A DNA stretch of 10,712 bases from Eubacteriales bacterium (GCA_028701715.1 JAQVQF010000060.1:1-10712), one strand, 5' to 3'. Positions 1 through 5,782 are shown, counted from the first letter of the stretch. A program made the numbers and translations. Notes: generated by a model from the letters alone, not told the origin.

Positions 1-454
1 ATTCGAGCGCGTATGATATGACTTCCGCCTTGGCGGTTCTTGTTTCGTTCATGTTGGAGCCCGCCACAAAATCGAAATAGTGCGAAAGCCCGAATTTATC
101 GGTTATTCGCCTTGCGAAAAGCTGGGGCTTGGATGTCGCCACCAAAAGGGTTATTCTTCTTTTTCTGAGCTTTTCCAGCTGTTCGGGTATGCCCTCGTAT
201 ACGCGGTTTTCGAATATCCCCTTTGCGGCGAAATATTCGCGGTAAACATTTATAGCCTCCGTCACTTTTTCCGCGGGAACACCGAAAAAGCGAAAGGTTT
301 CGTCAAGCGGAGGTCCGACACGCGAAAAAATAACTTCCTTTAGCGGGATTGCGAGATTAAATTTATCCAACGCGTAAATCATGGAATTTATAATACCTTC
401 GGCGGAATCCGTAAGTGTTCCGTCAAGGTCGAAAAGTATATATTTATATGGCAT
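1..454 (-). CDS. HAD-superfamily hydrolase, phosphoglycolate phosphatase/5'-nucleotidase-like (3' end off window)
   Basis: This is the first 151 codons of a HAD-type phosphatase; the rest lies beyond the left edge. The protein begins MPYKYILFDLDGTLTDS. It shows HAD motif I (nucleophile Asp9 and Asp11), an alpha-helical cap of roughly residues 20-90, motif II at VATSK (residues 105-109), and the start of motif III with a Lys at about 142 in the GSNMNETRTAKAEVI stretch. That stretch is typical of the bacterial phosphoglycolate phosphatase/5'-nucleotidase-like branch. The family removes phosphate from small phosphometabolites in the cytoplasm; the substrate cannot be read from sequence. The ATG start is preceded by GGAG six bases upstream. 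It lies about 65 bp past the acyl-CoA ligase stop on the same strand, but a strong hairpin sits between them and there is little room for a promoter. Expression may come from read-through or from a promoter inside the ligase gene. Confidence 0.85.
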   Translation of the reverse strand, partial: MPYKYILFDLDGTLTDSAEGIINSMIYALDKFNLAIPLKEVIFSRVGPPLDETFRFFGVPAEKVTEAINVYREYFAAKGIFENRVYEGIPEQLEKLRKRRITLLVATSKPQLFARRITDKFGLSHYFDFVAGSNMNETRTAKAEVISYALE

Positions 455-480
455 TATTTGCTCCGATACAGTAATGAACA

Positions 481-505
481 AAATTCCGGGGAAAACCCGG
501 AATTT
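481..505 (-). terminator. Hairpin terminator after the acyl-CoA ligase gene
   Basis: A perfect 10-bp stem (AAATTCCGGG/CCCGGAATTT) with a 5-nt loop begins 16 nt past the ligase stop codon. In the leftward transcript the stem is followed by TTTTGTTC, a short U-rich tail. It should end or attenuate the E2-like/ligase transcript before the HAD gene. Confidence 0.75.
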
Positions 506-520
506 ATATTTAGGCAAAAT

Positions 521-2248
521 TTAAGCCGACGTTGCCGTTGCCGTTGCCGTCTCTTTTGCGTCCTCTTCCTTTTCCAGCACCGTATAGGCAATTTTACCCA
601 CAAGGGTCTTGGGCAGTTCGGTACGGAATTCGATATCATAGGGCAGGGCGTATTTCGCTATATATTTTTTACAGTAGCTTAAAATACTCGCTTTCAATTC
701 GTCGGAGGGCGTATGACCGCTCTTCAGAACGACGAATACCTTCACCTTCTGCATCTTGTATGGGTCCTTGACGCCTATCGCGCAGGACATCTGAACCGCC
801 TCGTGCGCGTCGACTATATTTTCAATCTGCGAAGGATATACATTATAGCCGCTGGTGATTATCATACGCTTGATGCGCTGCTTGAAGTATATAAAGCCTT
901 CTTTGTCCATAAGACCGAGGTCGCCGGTATGAAGCCAGACGCGCCCGTCGTTATGCACGCGCAGGGTGTTGGCGTTTTCTTCCGGCTTGTTGAGATAACC
1001 CAGCATAACCGAAGGACCGGAAAGACATATTTCGCCTTCGATGTCGTAATCGAGCTCATCCGTGGTGCCGGGTATACAGATTTTATAATATGTGTCGGGA
1101 TACGGGAAGCCGATTGAGCCTTCGCGGTACATATGATAGGGTGTCAGGCAGGAAGCCGTGACGCATTCGGTGGTACCGTAGCCTTCGCGTATATGCACGG
1201 GCGAGCCGTGGTCGTCCAGGAATTTGTCAAACTTCTTTTTAAGCTCGACGGAAAGCGAATCCCCGCCCGAAAAGACACCCCTTAAAAAGTCCAGCTTAAC
1301 GTTTTCAAGCCCTTCGCTTCTGGTGATGGCTTCGAAAAGCGTGGGAACACCGGCTATAAAATTGGGCTTTGTCTTTTTTATGAGATTGGCATATTCCTTG
1401 ACGGAAAAGCGCGGGACAAGTATCGAAATTCCGCCCCCCATAAGCATGGTATGAACGCATACGCCCAGTCCGAAGCCGTGGAACATCGGCATCGCCGCAA
1501 GCATGGACATTCCGGGAACGGCATATGACGACATGGCTTCGGTCTGAAGACCGAGAGCGTTGAAATTCAGGTTGGAAAGCAGAATACCCTTGGTAACGCC
1601 GGTGGTGCCGCCGGAAAACAATATAACCGCGGCGTCGTTGCCTTTCGTCGAAACGGCATATCCGCCGTTAACGCGCTTGGCGCCCGACAGGAAATCCTTC
1701 CAATCCATAATATTTTCCCTTGCGGGAACCTTTTCTATTTTTCTTCCGGCGGTAAGCTTATAGCCCGCTTTTTTAATCATCCCCAGCTCGCTGCCCGCGG
1801 AGGTGATTATCAGCTTTTTAAGGCCGTACTGCTTTAACACCTCGTCAAACTTACCGTAAAATTGGTCGAGAGTCACGGCGTATTTACTTTCCGTTTCTTT
1901 AAGATAAAATACTATTTCACCCACCGCCGAGAGAGGATGCACCATCGACGCCAGCGCGCCTATGCGATTGAGCGCGTAAAGACAGTAAACCGTTTGAGGA
2001 ACGTTAGGCAGACACACGGTTACCTTGTCGCCCTTGCGAATACCGAGAGCGCAGAACGCTTTTGCGGTTTCCTCGATCATTTCCTTCAGCTTGGCATAGG
2101 ATATTGTTCTGCCCATATATGTAAGGGCTGTATATTCCGGATATTTTTCGGCCGCTTGGTATACCGCGTCACACATGGAATGGTCCGGATAATTTAATTC
2201 AAACGGAATTTTACCGTAATTTTTTATCCAGGGTGCTTTCAATGCCAT
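521..2248 (-). CDS. Class I adenylate-forming enzyme, probable medium/long-chain acyl-CoA ligase
   Basis: This 575-aa protein activates a carboxylic acid with ATP and transfers the acyl group to CoA. Numbering from the ATG at 2248, the phosphate-binding loop FSGGTTGVTKG is at 211-221, the A5 motif GYGTTE at 356-361, the ribose-binding Asp in HTGD at about 443, the hinge and A8 region KRMIITSGYNVYP at about 459-472, and the catalytic Lys of PKTLVGK at 552. Length and motif order fit fatty-acyl-CoA ligases; chain length is not predictable. A TTG at 2266 would extend the frame by six residues. The ATG is preferred because AAAAGAGG lies seven bases before it, and the TTG overlaps the stop of the upstream gene. 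The gap to the upstream E2-like gene is only 14 bp, so the two are co-transcribed. The C-terminus carries a low-complexity Thr-Ala tail from a hexanucleotide repeat (530-550), probably a slippage product without catalytic role. Confidence 0.92.
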   Translation of the reverse strand: MALKAPWIKNYGKIPFELNYPDHSMCDAVYQAAEKYPEYTALTYMGRTISYAKLKEMIEETAKAFCALGIRKGDKVTVCLPNVPQTVYCLYALNRIGALASMVHPLSAVGEIVFYLKETESKYAVTLDQFYGKFDEVLKQYGLKKLIITSAGSELGMIKKAGYKLTAGRKIEKVPARENIMDWKDFLSGAKRVNGGYAVSTKGNDAAVILFSGGTTGVTKGILLSNLNFNALGLQTEAMSSYAVPGMSMLAAMPMFHGFGLGVCVHTMLMGGGISILVPRFSVKEYANLIKKTKPNFIAGVPTLFEAITRSEGLENVKLDFLRGVFSGGDSLSVELKKKFDKFLDDHGSPVHIREGYGTTECVTASCLTPYHMYREGSIGFPYPDTYYKICIPGTTDELDYDIEGEICLSGPSVMLGYLNKPEENANTLRVHNDGRVWLHTGDLGLMDKEGFIYFKQRIKRMIITSGYNVYPSQIENIVDAHEAVQMSCAIGVKDPYKMQKVKVFVVLKSGHTPSDELKASILSYCKKYIAKYALPYDIEFRTELPKTLVGKIAYTVLEKEEDAKETATATATSA

Positions 2249-2262
2249 AAAATAACCTCTTT

Positions 2263-3249
2263 TCAATGATGTATGCTTAAATCGATATCGAATTTTTCCG
2301 TGGCGGGAGCGTCGACGGCTTCCGGATGCTCGAAGAAATACCTAAGCACTTTAAGGCTTTTCGCAAAATAAACGCCGTCCGCGATCCTTTCGTCTATTGT
2401 AAGACCGAGTTCAATGGATTCTTTCATTTCATAAGTGCCGTCGTCGTTGAAGAACGGACGTTTTTGTATTGAGTTTATGACGCAGAAGAACGAATTTGTA
2501 CCCCAGTTGGCAAGATGATGATAGCTGGCATGCATATTGATGCTTCCCAAATTTGTTATAAACACCGTTACATAAAACGGATCGTCCTCGGCGACCGACC
2601 GCGGCATTTTACCGTGATAATCGAGGCTGTTCATAATACGCATAAGGAATCTCATAATCGGTCTGGGTATTTTTGCCAAAAAGCCTATTTTATCCATTGT
2701 GCCCGACTTTTCCTCGGTCTTGCGTACTTTTGTCACAATTTTCTTGATTTTGGAGTTGAATTGCTCAAGGGGCGATATTTCGCTTTCGGGATCATATTTC
2801 ATTATTACCAGTGTTTCGGCGGCCTCGTCCGCGAATTTCTTTTTAACGACAAAGGAAAATGAAATATCGTTTCTTTGATAAAGCCTGTGGCCCGCGTAAA
2901 ATCTGTTCAAGCAGGGACGCATTTGTATTGTTTTTGCCGTTGCTGCACATATAAAATGAAAAATAGTATATTTAAAATCAACGTCCGCGACATTTTTGGC
3001 GTCCAAATATTCCTTAACCTTGGTTATATCCAGCTTTTCGTTAAGAACGGCCTCGTTATCCGCGCGTTTGGGCAGGATATACGGCATCAGAGCGTGCATG
3101 CCGTCGGTTTCCGCGACAAGCGCGGCATCTCTTCTGTCCCCTCTTTTACGCTTCGGCTTGACGGGCTTCGCGGGCTTCGCGGGCTTCGCGGGCTTCGTCA
3201 TATCGGAAATCGGCTGCGTTTCCGGTTTGTTTTTTTTGCTGACGGTCAT
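2263..3249 (-). CDS. 2-oxoacid dehydrogenase E2 / CAT-fold acyltransferase-like protein, lipoyl-less, catalytic His replaced
   Basis: This 328-aa protein resembles the catalytic domain of dihydrolipoamide acyltransferases (E2, CAT-like fold). Residues about 91-120 resemble the E2 segment where an aromatic-rich helix precedes the 'RPCLNRFY' turn. Residues about 225-262 match the 'fxvTNLGsin...G.n.f..vI' strands, and 280-309 match the C-terminal segment that normally reads DHRVIDGA followed by a helix ending in a xxP motif. Here that segment is TIDERIADG: Asp291-Gly292 are kept, but the position of the catalytic His is Glu287. No lipoyl domain is present. Instead, residues 1-40 are a basic Lys-Pro-Ala linker. 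The ATG is backed by AGGTGG four bases upstream and a promoter at 3309-3337. The gene forms an operon with the acyl-CoA ligase downstream, so a role in acyl transfer or in binding acyl-CoA is inferred. Whether it is catalytic is open. Confidence 0.75.
   Translation of the reverse strand: MTVSKKNKPETQPISDMTKPAKPAKPAKPVKPKRKRGDRRDAALVAETDGMHALMPYILPKRADNEAVLNEKLDITKVKEYLDAKNVADVDFKYTIFHFICAATAKTIQMRPCLNRFYAGHRLYQRNDISFSFVVKKKFADEAAETLVIMKYDPESEISPLEQFNSKIKKIVTKVRKTEEKSGTMDKIGFLAKIPRPIMRFLMRIMNSLDYHGKMPRSVAEDDPFYVTVFITNLGSINMHASYHHLANWGTNSFFCVINSIQKRPFFNDDGTYEMKESIELGLTIDERIADGVYFAKSLKVLRYFFEHPEAVDAPATEKFDIDLSIHH
3162..3197 (-). repeat. Four tandem 9-bp repeats encoding a Lys-Pro-Ala linker
   Basis: Four perfect copies of CGGGCTTCG (plus-strand reading) lie inside the E2-like gene. 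They encode KPAKPAKPAKPV in the basic N-terminal region, at about residues 19-32. Pro/Ala-rich linkers like this join lipoyl and core domains in true E2 proteins. Here nothing precedes the linker but about 18 residues. Copy number is likely to vary by slippage. Confidence 0.85.
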
Positions 3250-3271
3250 TCTTCCACCTGTGTTTTTATTT

Positions 3272-3288
3272 ATTAAGATTTTCTTAAT
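3272..3288. promoter_or_regulatory. Inverted repeat in the 5' leader of the E2-like/ligase operon (candidate operator)
   Basis: ATTAAGATTTTCTTAAT has two perfect 7-bp arms around a 3-bp centre. It lies between the predicted transcription start (about 3302) and the ribosome site of the 3249 gene. A repressor bound here would block transcription. The regulator is unknown, and this sequence does not recur near the other ligase gene. Confidence 0.4.
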
Positions 3289-3308
3289 TTTATACCGTTA
3301 CAGACAAA

Positions 3309-3337
3309 AGAATAGCACGAATCGGCTTGAAAGTCAA
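3309..3337 (-). promoter_or_regulatory. Sigma-A promoter for the E2-like/acyl-CoA ligase operon
   Basis: Read on the minus strand, TTGACT (3337-3332) is followed by a 17-bp spacer and TATTCT (3314-3309). Transcription should begin near 3302, leaving a leader of about 50 nt before the ATG at 3249. Confidence 0.7.
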
Positions 3338-3361
3338 TGTTTTTTTCACATTTTGTTAATT

Positions 3362-3377
3362 ATCAACCAGCGTTAAT
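3362..3377. promoter_or_regulatory. Shared 16-bp imperfect palindrome, copy 1 (candidate regulator site)
   Basis: Minus-strand ATTAACGCTGGTTGAT sits 24 bp upstream of the -35 box of the E2-like operon. With flanking bases it shares the exact 13-mer AATTATTAACGCT with 5617-5629, upstream of the other acyl-ligase promoter. Its position upstream of -35 would suit an activator. The recurrence is seen directly; its function is inferred. Confidence 0.45.
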
Positions 3378-3462
3378 AATTTACATGAGATGCGAATTCC
3401 GCGCCGAACAGCCGTCGTTGACCAAGGGTTTGTTTGGATAAACGGGAAATAAATTATGCGAA

Positions 3463-3478
3463 GGCGGATACCTCCGCC
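3463..3478 (-). terminator. Weak hairpin after spoVAE
   Basis: GGCGGA and TCCGCC form a 6-bp perfect stem with a 4-nt loop, about 20 bp past the spoVAE stop. The following leftward sequence is only mildly U-rich, so termination may be inefficient. Confidence 0.35.
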
Positions 3479-3498
3479 CGTTGTATCGGAATCGGATT

Positions 3499-3858
3499 TC
3501 AGATATTTTTATCCTTCGATTTAAAGAGCGCAGCCCAAACCACGGCGAACACCATCGCGGCGGTGACACCCGACGAGGTTGAGGTTAGCCCTCCCATCAA
3601 AACACCGAGCAGGCCGTGCTTGTCCACCGCTTCCCTGACTCCCATCGCAAGCGTATACCCAAACCCCGTCAAAGGCACCGTGGCGCCAGCCGAGGCAAAA
3701 TCCTTTATATAGCCGTAAAGGCCGACTCCCGTCAGCACCACGCCCGAGCACACATACAGCACCAGAATGTTCGCCGGAGTAATCTTGGTTTTATCTATCA
3801 GAAGCTGAGCTATAAGGCAGAAAGCTCCGCCGATTAAAAATACATATAAATATATCAT
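3499..3858 (-). CDS. spoVAE: Stage V sporulation protein AE (SpoVAEb type)
   Basis: This 119-aa hydrophobic protein has about three to four membrane segments (around residues 1-20, 30-50, 62-75 and 83-112). It contains the family-typical stretches GATVPLTGFGYTLA and GLTSTSSGVTAAM. Length matches the short SpoVAE(b) protein of Bacillus and Clostridia. SpoVA proteins sit in the inner membrane of the forespore or spore. They move Ca-dipicolinic acid in during sporulation and out during germination. The ATG is preceded by AGGA eight bases upstream. It is the last gene of spoVAC-spoVAD-spoVAE, separated from spoVAD by 63 bp containing a hairpin. Expression by the forespore sigma factor SigG is expected from the family. 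Confidence 0.93.
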   Translation of the reverse strand: MIYLYVFLIGGAFCLIAQLLIDKTKITPANILVLYVCSGVVLTGVGLYGYIKDFASAGATVPLTGFGYTLAMGVREAVDKHGLLGVLMGGLTSTSSGVTAAMVFAVVWAALFKSKDKNI

Positions 3859-3904
3859 TTAACAATCCTACTCTTTCATATTATAAATATAAGCTTTACA
3901 TAAA

Positions 3905-3926
3905 TATAAATGTTCACACATTTATA
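3905..3926. repeat. Inverted repeat at the spoVAD-spoVAE junction
   Basis: TATAAATG and CATTTATA are perfect 8-bp arms around a 6-nt loop. The element overlaps the spoVAD stop codon. It is AT-rich and lacks a U tail, so it is more likely an intercistronic RNA hairpin than a terminator. Confidence 0.45.
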
Positions 3927-4911
3927 CTCTCTCCAAAGCCACAAGGTGCGCCACCGAGGGTATCGGCTGCTTCTGGAGCACCGTTTTTGGGGAAAGCAAC
4001 GCGCCCGTACCGATAAGGAGCATTTTTTTTATTTCTCTTTTTTTAAGCTTTTTCGTAAAAAGCGTCGCCAGCACGCAGGCGGAGCAGCCGCAGCCCGAAC
4101 CGCCGGAATTTACGTCTTGATTGTTATAATCATATATAAGCATACCGCAGTCGGTATATTTGCCGCACAAATCAAGACCGCATTTGACAAACAGCTCGGA
4201 AGCAAGCTCGTATCCTTCTTTTCCGAGATCTCCCGTGGCGATAACATCATAATCGCCGGGATATTCCTTGCTTTCGTCAAAAAAGCGCAGGATGGTGTCG
4301 ACCGCCGCCGTGGTCATTGCGGCGCCCATATTGTTCGCGTCGGTTATGCCGTCCTCCTTTACCCTGCCGGGTAATGCTTTGGTGATTTGAATTTCCGCGG
4401 GAGCATTGCGAAGCAGAAACGCGCCCGTGCCCGTCACGGTGGTCTGGGACATGGGAGGACGCTGGTTTCCGTATTCGAGCGGAAAACGAAACTGCCGCTC
4501 GGAGGAGCAGAAATGAGACGAAGCCAGCGCAATCGCGTTGGAAAAGCTGCCCGAATCCACAAACAGACTGCCTATCATCAAGGCCTCCGCCGCGGTGGAG
4601 CAGGCTCCGTACAGCCCCAGATAGGGGGACGGTACGGTCATGGCGGCAAAGCCGGTAGCCGTGCATTGATTTAAAAGATCGCCGCCGAGTATCAGCTCCA
4701 CCTCCTTATCGCTCATTTTAGCCTTGGAAAGCAATATATTCAAGGCGCGTCTGACCATTTCGCTTTCGGCCTGCTCCCAGCTGTCCTTGGCAAAATACGA
4801 ATCCGCCTCCGTGCTGTCAAACATCGTGCCGAGAGGGCCTTCGCTTTCGAGTTTACCCGCGACAGACGCCGCGCAGCTTAAATATACATTTTTATAGGTG
4901 ATTATCGCCAT
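3922..4911 (-). CDS. spoVAD: Stage V sporulation protein AD
   Basis: This 329-aa thiolase-fold protein is close to the usual SpoVAD length of about 340. Recognisable family blocks are GACSTAAEAL (Cys at about 104, the thiolase-like position), SSHFCSSERQFRFP (131-144), LEYGNQRPPMSQTTVTG (about 145-161) and the glycine/cysteine-rich SGGSGCGCSA near the C-terminus. SpoVAD is the soluble, membrane-associated SpoVA component shown in Bacillus subtilis to bind dipicolinic acid. It partners the membrane proteins SpoVAC and SpoVAE. The ATG is only 7 bp past the spoVAC stop, and its ribosome site (GGGG) overlaps the end of spoVAC, so translational coupling is likely. The gene looks intact. Confidence 0.96.
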   Translation of the reverse strand: MAIITYKNVYLSCAASVAGKLESEGPLGTMFDSTEADSYFAKDSWEQAESEMVRRALNILLSKAKMSDKEVELILGGDLLNQCTATGFAAMTVPSPYLGLYGACSTAAEALMIGSLFVDSGSFSNAIALASSHFCSSERQFRFPLEYGNQRPPMSQTTVTGTGAFLLRNAPAEIQITKALPGRVKEDGITDANNMGAAMTTAAVDTILRFFDESKEYPGDYDVIATGDLGKEGYELASELFVKCGLDLCGKYTDCGMLIYDYNNQDVNSGGSGCGCSACVLATLFTKKLKKREIKKMLLIGTGALLSPKTVLQKQPIPSVAHLVALERV

Positions 4912-4918
4912 TATATAT

Positions 4919-5362
4919 TTACCCCGCTATACATAAAGATATATAGTATATGATACCGTAAACAACCGCCACCAAATTGCCGTATACCACCACGGGACCC
5001 GCTATTTTAAACATTTCGGCGCCGACTCCCATAATAAAGCCCTCGCTTTTTGCGTCTATCGCAGGGGAGGTAACCGCGTTCGAAAAGCCGGTTATGGGCA
5101 CCAAAAGCCCGGCTCCGCATATTTTGGCGGCTTTATCGAAGCAGCCTATACCCGTAAACAGTCCCGCCAAAAACACCAGCGTTACAGATGCAAGCGTGGC
5201 GGATGACTTTTCCGCCATTCCCGCCATTTTATATAAATCGGCCAACCCCTGTCCCGCAAGGCAAACCAGACCGCCCGATATAAAAGCGAGTATGCTGTTT
5301 TTAAGCGACGGGCTTCTTTTTTCTCTGCCGGTCGCATATTTTACAAATGCGTTTTTGTCCAT
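4919..5362 (-). CDS. spoVAC: Stage V sporulation protein AC
   Basis: This 147-aa membrane protein has a short polar N-terminus (MDKNAFVKYATGREKRSPS) followed by about four hydrophobic segments. It contains the conserved blocks TLVFLAGLFTGIGCFDKAA and GAGLLVPITGFSNAVTSPA (residues about 81-118). Size and motifs match SpoVAC, the inner spore-membrane component reported to act as a mechanosensitive channel for Ca-dipicolinate release. It is the first gene of the spoVA operon here; no spoVAA or spoVAB precedes it, which is the common clostridial arrangement. The ribosome site (AGG eight bases before ATG) is weak. Its upstream region is the palindrome array at 5402-5503, and no consensus SigG promoter lies close to the start. 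Confidence 0.95.
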   Translation of the reverse strand: MDKNAFVKYATGREKRSPSLKNSILAFISGGLVCLAGQGLADLYKMAGMAEKSSATLASVTLVFLAGLFTGIGCFDKAAKICGAGLLVPITGFSNAVTSPAIDAKSEGFIMGVGAEMFKIAGPVVVYGNLVAVVYGIIYYISLCIAG

Positions 5363-5401
5363 TTTTATAACCTGTCTTTCCGCCGAACCGTTGATTTTTG
5401 C

Positions 5402-5503
5402 GTTCTGTTTGTAGGACAGTCCTACCAGCAGAACGGTTCTGTTTGCAGAACGGTTCTGTTTGCAGAACGGTTCTGCTTGCAGAACGGTTCGACTTGTCGA
5501 AAT
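5402..5503. repeat. Six-unit 17-bp tandem array of short palindromes
   Basis: The region divides exactly into 17-bp units starting at 5402, 5419, 5436, 5453, 5470 and 5487. The core unit is GTTCTGTTTGCAGAACG: two identical copies at 5436 and 5453, and a one-base variant (CTTG loop) at 5470. The outer units diverge but stay self-complementary: GTAGGAC-A-GTCCTAC spans units 1-2, and TTCGAC-TT-GTCGAA lies in unit 6. Each unit can form a 6-bp hairpin with a (T/C)TTG loop, or a 13-bp palindrome CAGAAC-G-GTTCTG across the unit border. It lies 40 bp upstream of the spoVAC start, in what would be its leader. The open frame across it (5301-5516, minus) is a by-product of the 17-bp period. Confidence 0.85.
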
Positions 5504-5504
5504 T

Positions 5505-5523
5505 GCGGTTTTCCAAGCCGCAA
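5505..5523. repeat. Imperfect hairpin next to the palindrome array
   Basis: TGCGG and CCGCA are complementary arms around an inner TTT/AAG pairing (one G-U wobble), immediately following the 17-bp array. It may be a further, decayed member of the structured region. Confidence 0.3.
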
Positions 5524-5597
5524 AGACAAAAAATTTATTGATTTTGTTGATTTGCTGATTTGTATATTTTTTGATTTATTTATCGGTTGATTGGTCG

Positions 5598-5619
5598 ATT
5601 GAAGAATTTACCCTTCAAT
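5598..5619. repeat. 7-bp inverted repeat in the divergent intergenic region
   Basis: ATTGAAG and CTTCAAT are perfect arms separated by 8 nt. The right arm overlaps the start of the 13-mer shared with the other ligase promoter. It could be a regulator site; no U tract follows, so a terminator is unlikely. Confidence 0.4.
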
Positions 5620-5620
5620 T

Positions 5621-5636
5621 ATTAACGCTCATTAAT
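5621..5636. promoter_or_regulatory. Shared 16-bp imperfect palindrome, copy 2 (candidate regulator site)
   Basis: ATTAACGCTCATTAAT lies 68 bp upstream of the -35 box of the ligase-ACP genes. It matches the copy at 3362-3377 (opposite strand) at 13 of 16 positions, and at all 13 positions of AATTATTAACGCT (5617-5629). The pair gives a consensus ATTAACGCTSRTTRAT. Confidence 0.45.
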
Positions 5637-5666
5637 AAAAGCGGATATTTTTTTGCCAATCGTTCA

Positions 5667-5696
5667 TATTATTTTTGCAAAATGTAAAAAATATAC
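5667..5696 (-). promoter_or_regulatory. Possible SigG-type promoter for spoVAC
   Basis: On the minus strand, GTATA (5696-5692) is followed by an 18-bp spacer and AATAATA (5673-5667). This approximates the forespore SigG pattern (GHATR and CATNNTA) with one mismatch in the -10. It would give a leader of about 300 nt containing the palindrome array. The region is very AT-rich, so a chance match is quite possible. Confidence 0.22.
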
Positions 5697-5704
5697 TAAA
5701 ACTC

Positions 5705-5732
5705 TTGACATATTATTTTTAGCAATTATAAT
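5705..5732 (+). promoter_or_regulatory. Near-consensus sigma-A promoter for the ligase-ACP genes
   Basis: TTGACA (5705-5710), a 16-bp spacer and TATAAT (5727-5732) form a near-ideal housekeeping promoter. Transcription should begin near 5739. This argues against translation starting at the ATG at 5747, which would have almost no leader. Confidence 0.85.
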
Positions 5733-5782
5733 TTAGCTGTTATTATATGTTTTCAAATCCAATGCAAAGGTATGATTGTTTT

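Noticed and set aside
80..343. 87-aa plus-strand frame
   Set aside because: It is antisense to the HAD phosphatase, whose motifs are clear on the minus strand.
2249..2266. TTG start extending the leftward acyl-CoA ligase by six residues
   Set aside because: It overlaps the preceding gene's stop, and its sequence contains the AGAGG ribosome site of the ATG at 2248.
2875..3376. Plus-strand frames of 126-133 aa with Leu-Arg-Gly or Ala-Gly-Phe repeats
   Set aside because: They are antisense to the E2-like gene, and the repeats come from the 9-bp KPA-coding repeat.
5402..5503. CRISPR array
   Set aside because: Units are 17 bp, contiguous and without unique spacers, and no cas genes are present.
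5301..5516. 71-aa minus-strand frame with a repetitive NRSA/RTVLQTE protein
   Set aside because: It overlaps spoVAC out of frame, and its repeats are simply the 17-bp palindrome array translated (51 bp = 3 units). There is no ribosome site.
5747..5782. ATG at 5747 as the start of the rightward ligase
   Set aside because: It lies about 8 nt from the predicted transcription start without a ribosome site. The ATG at 5783 has AAAGG upstream. Not fully excluded.
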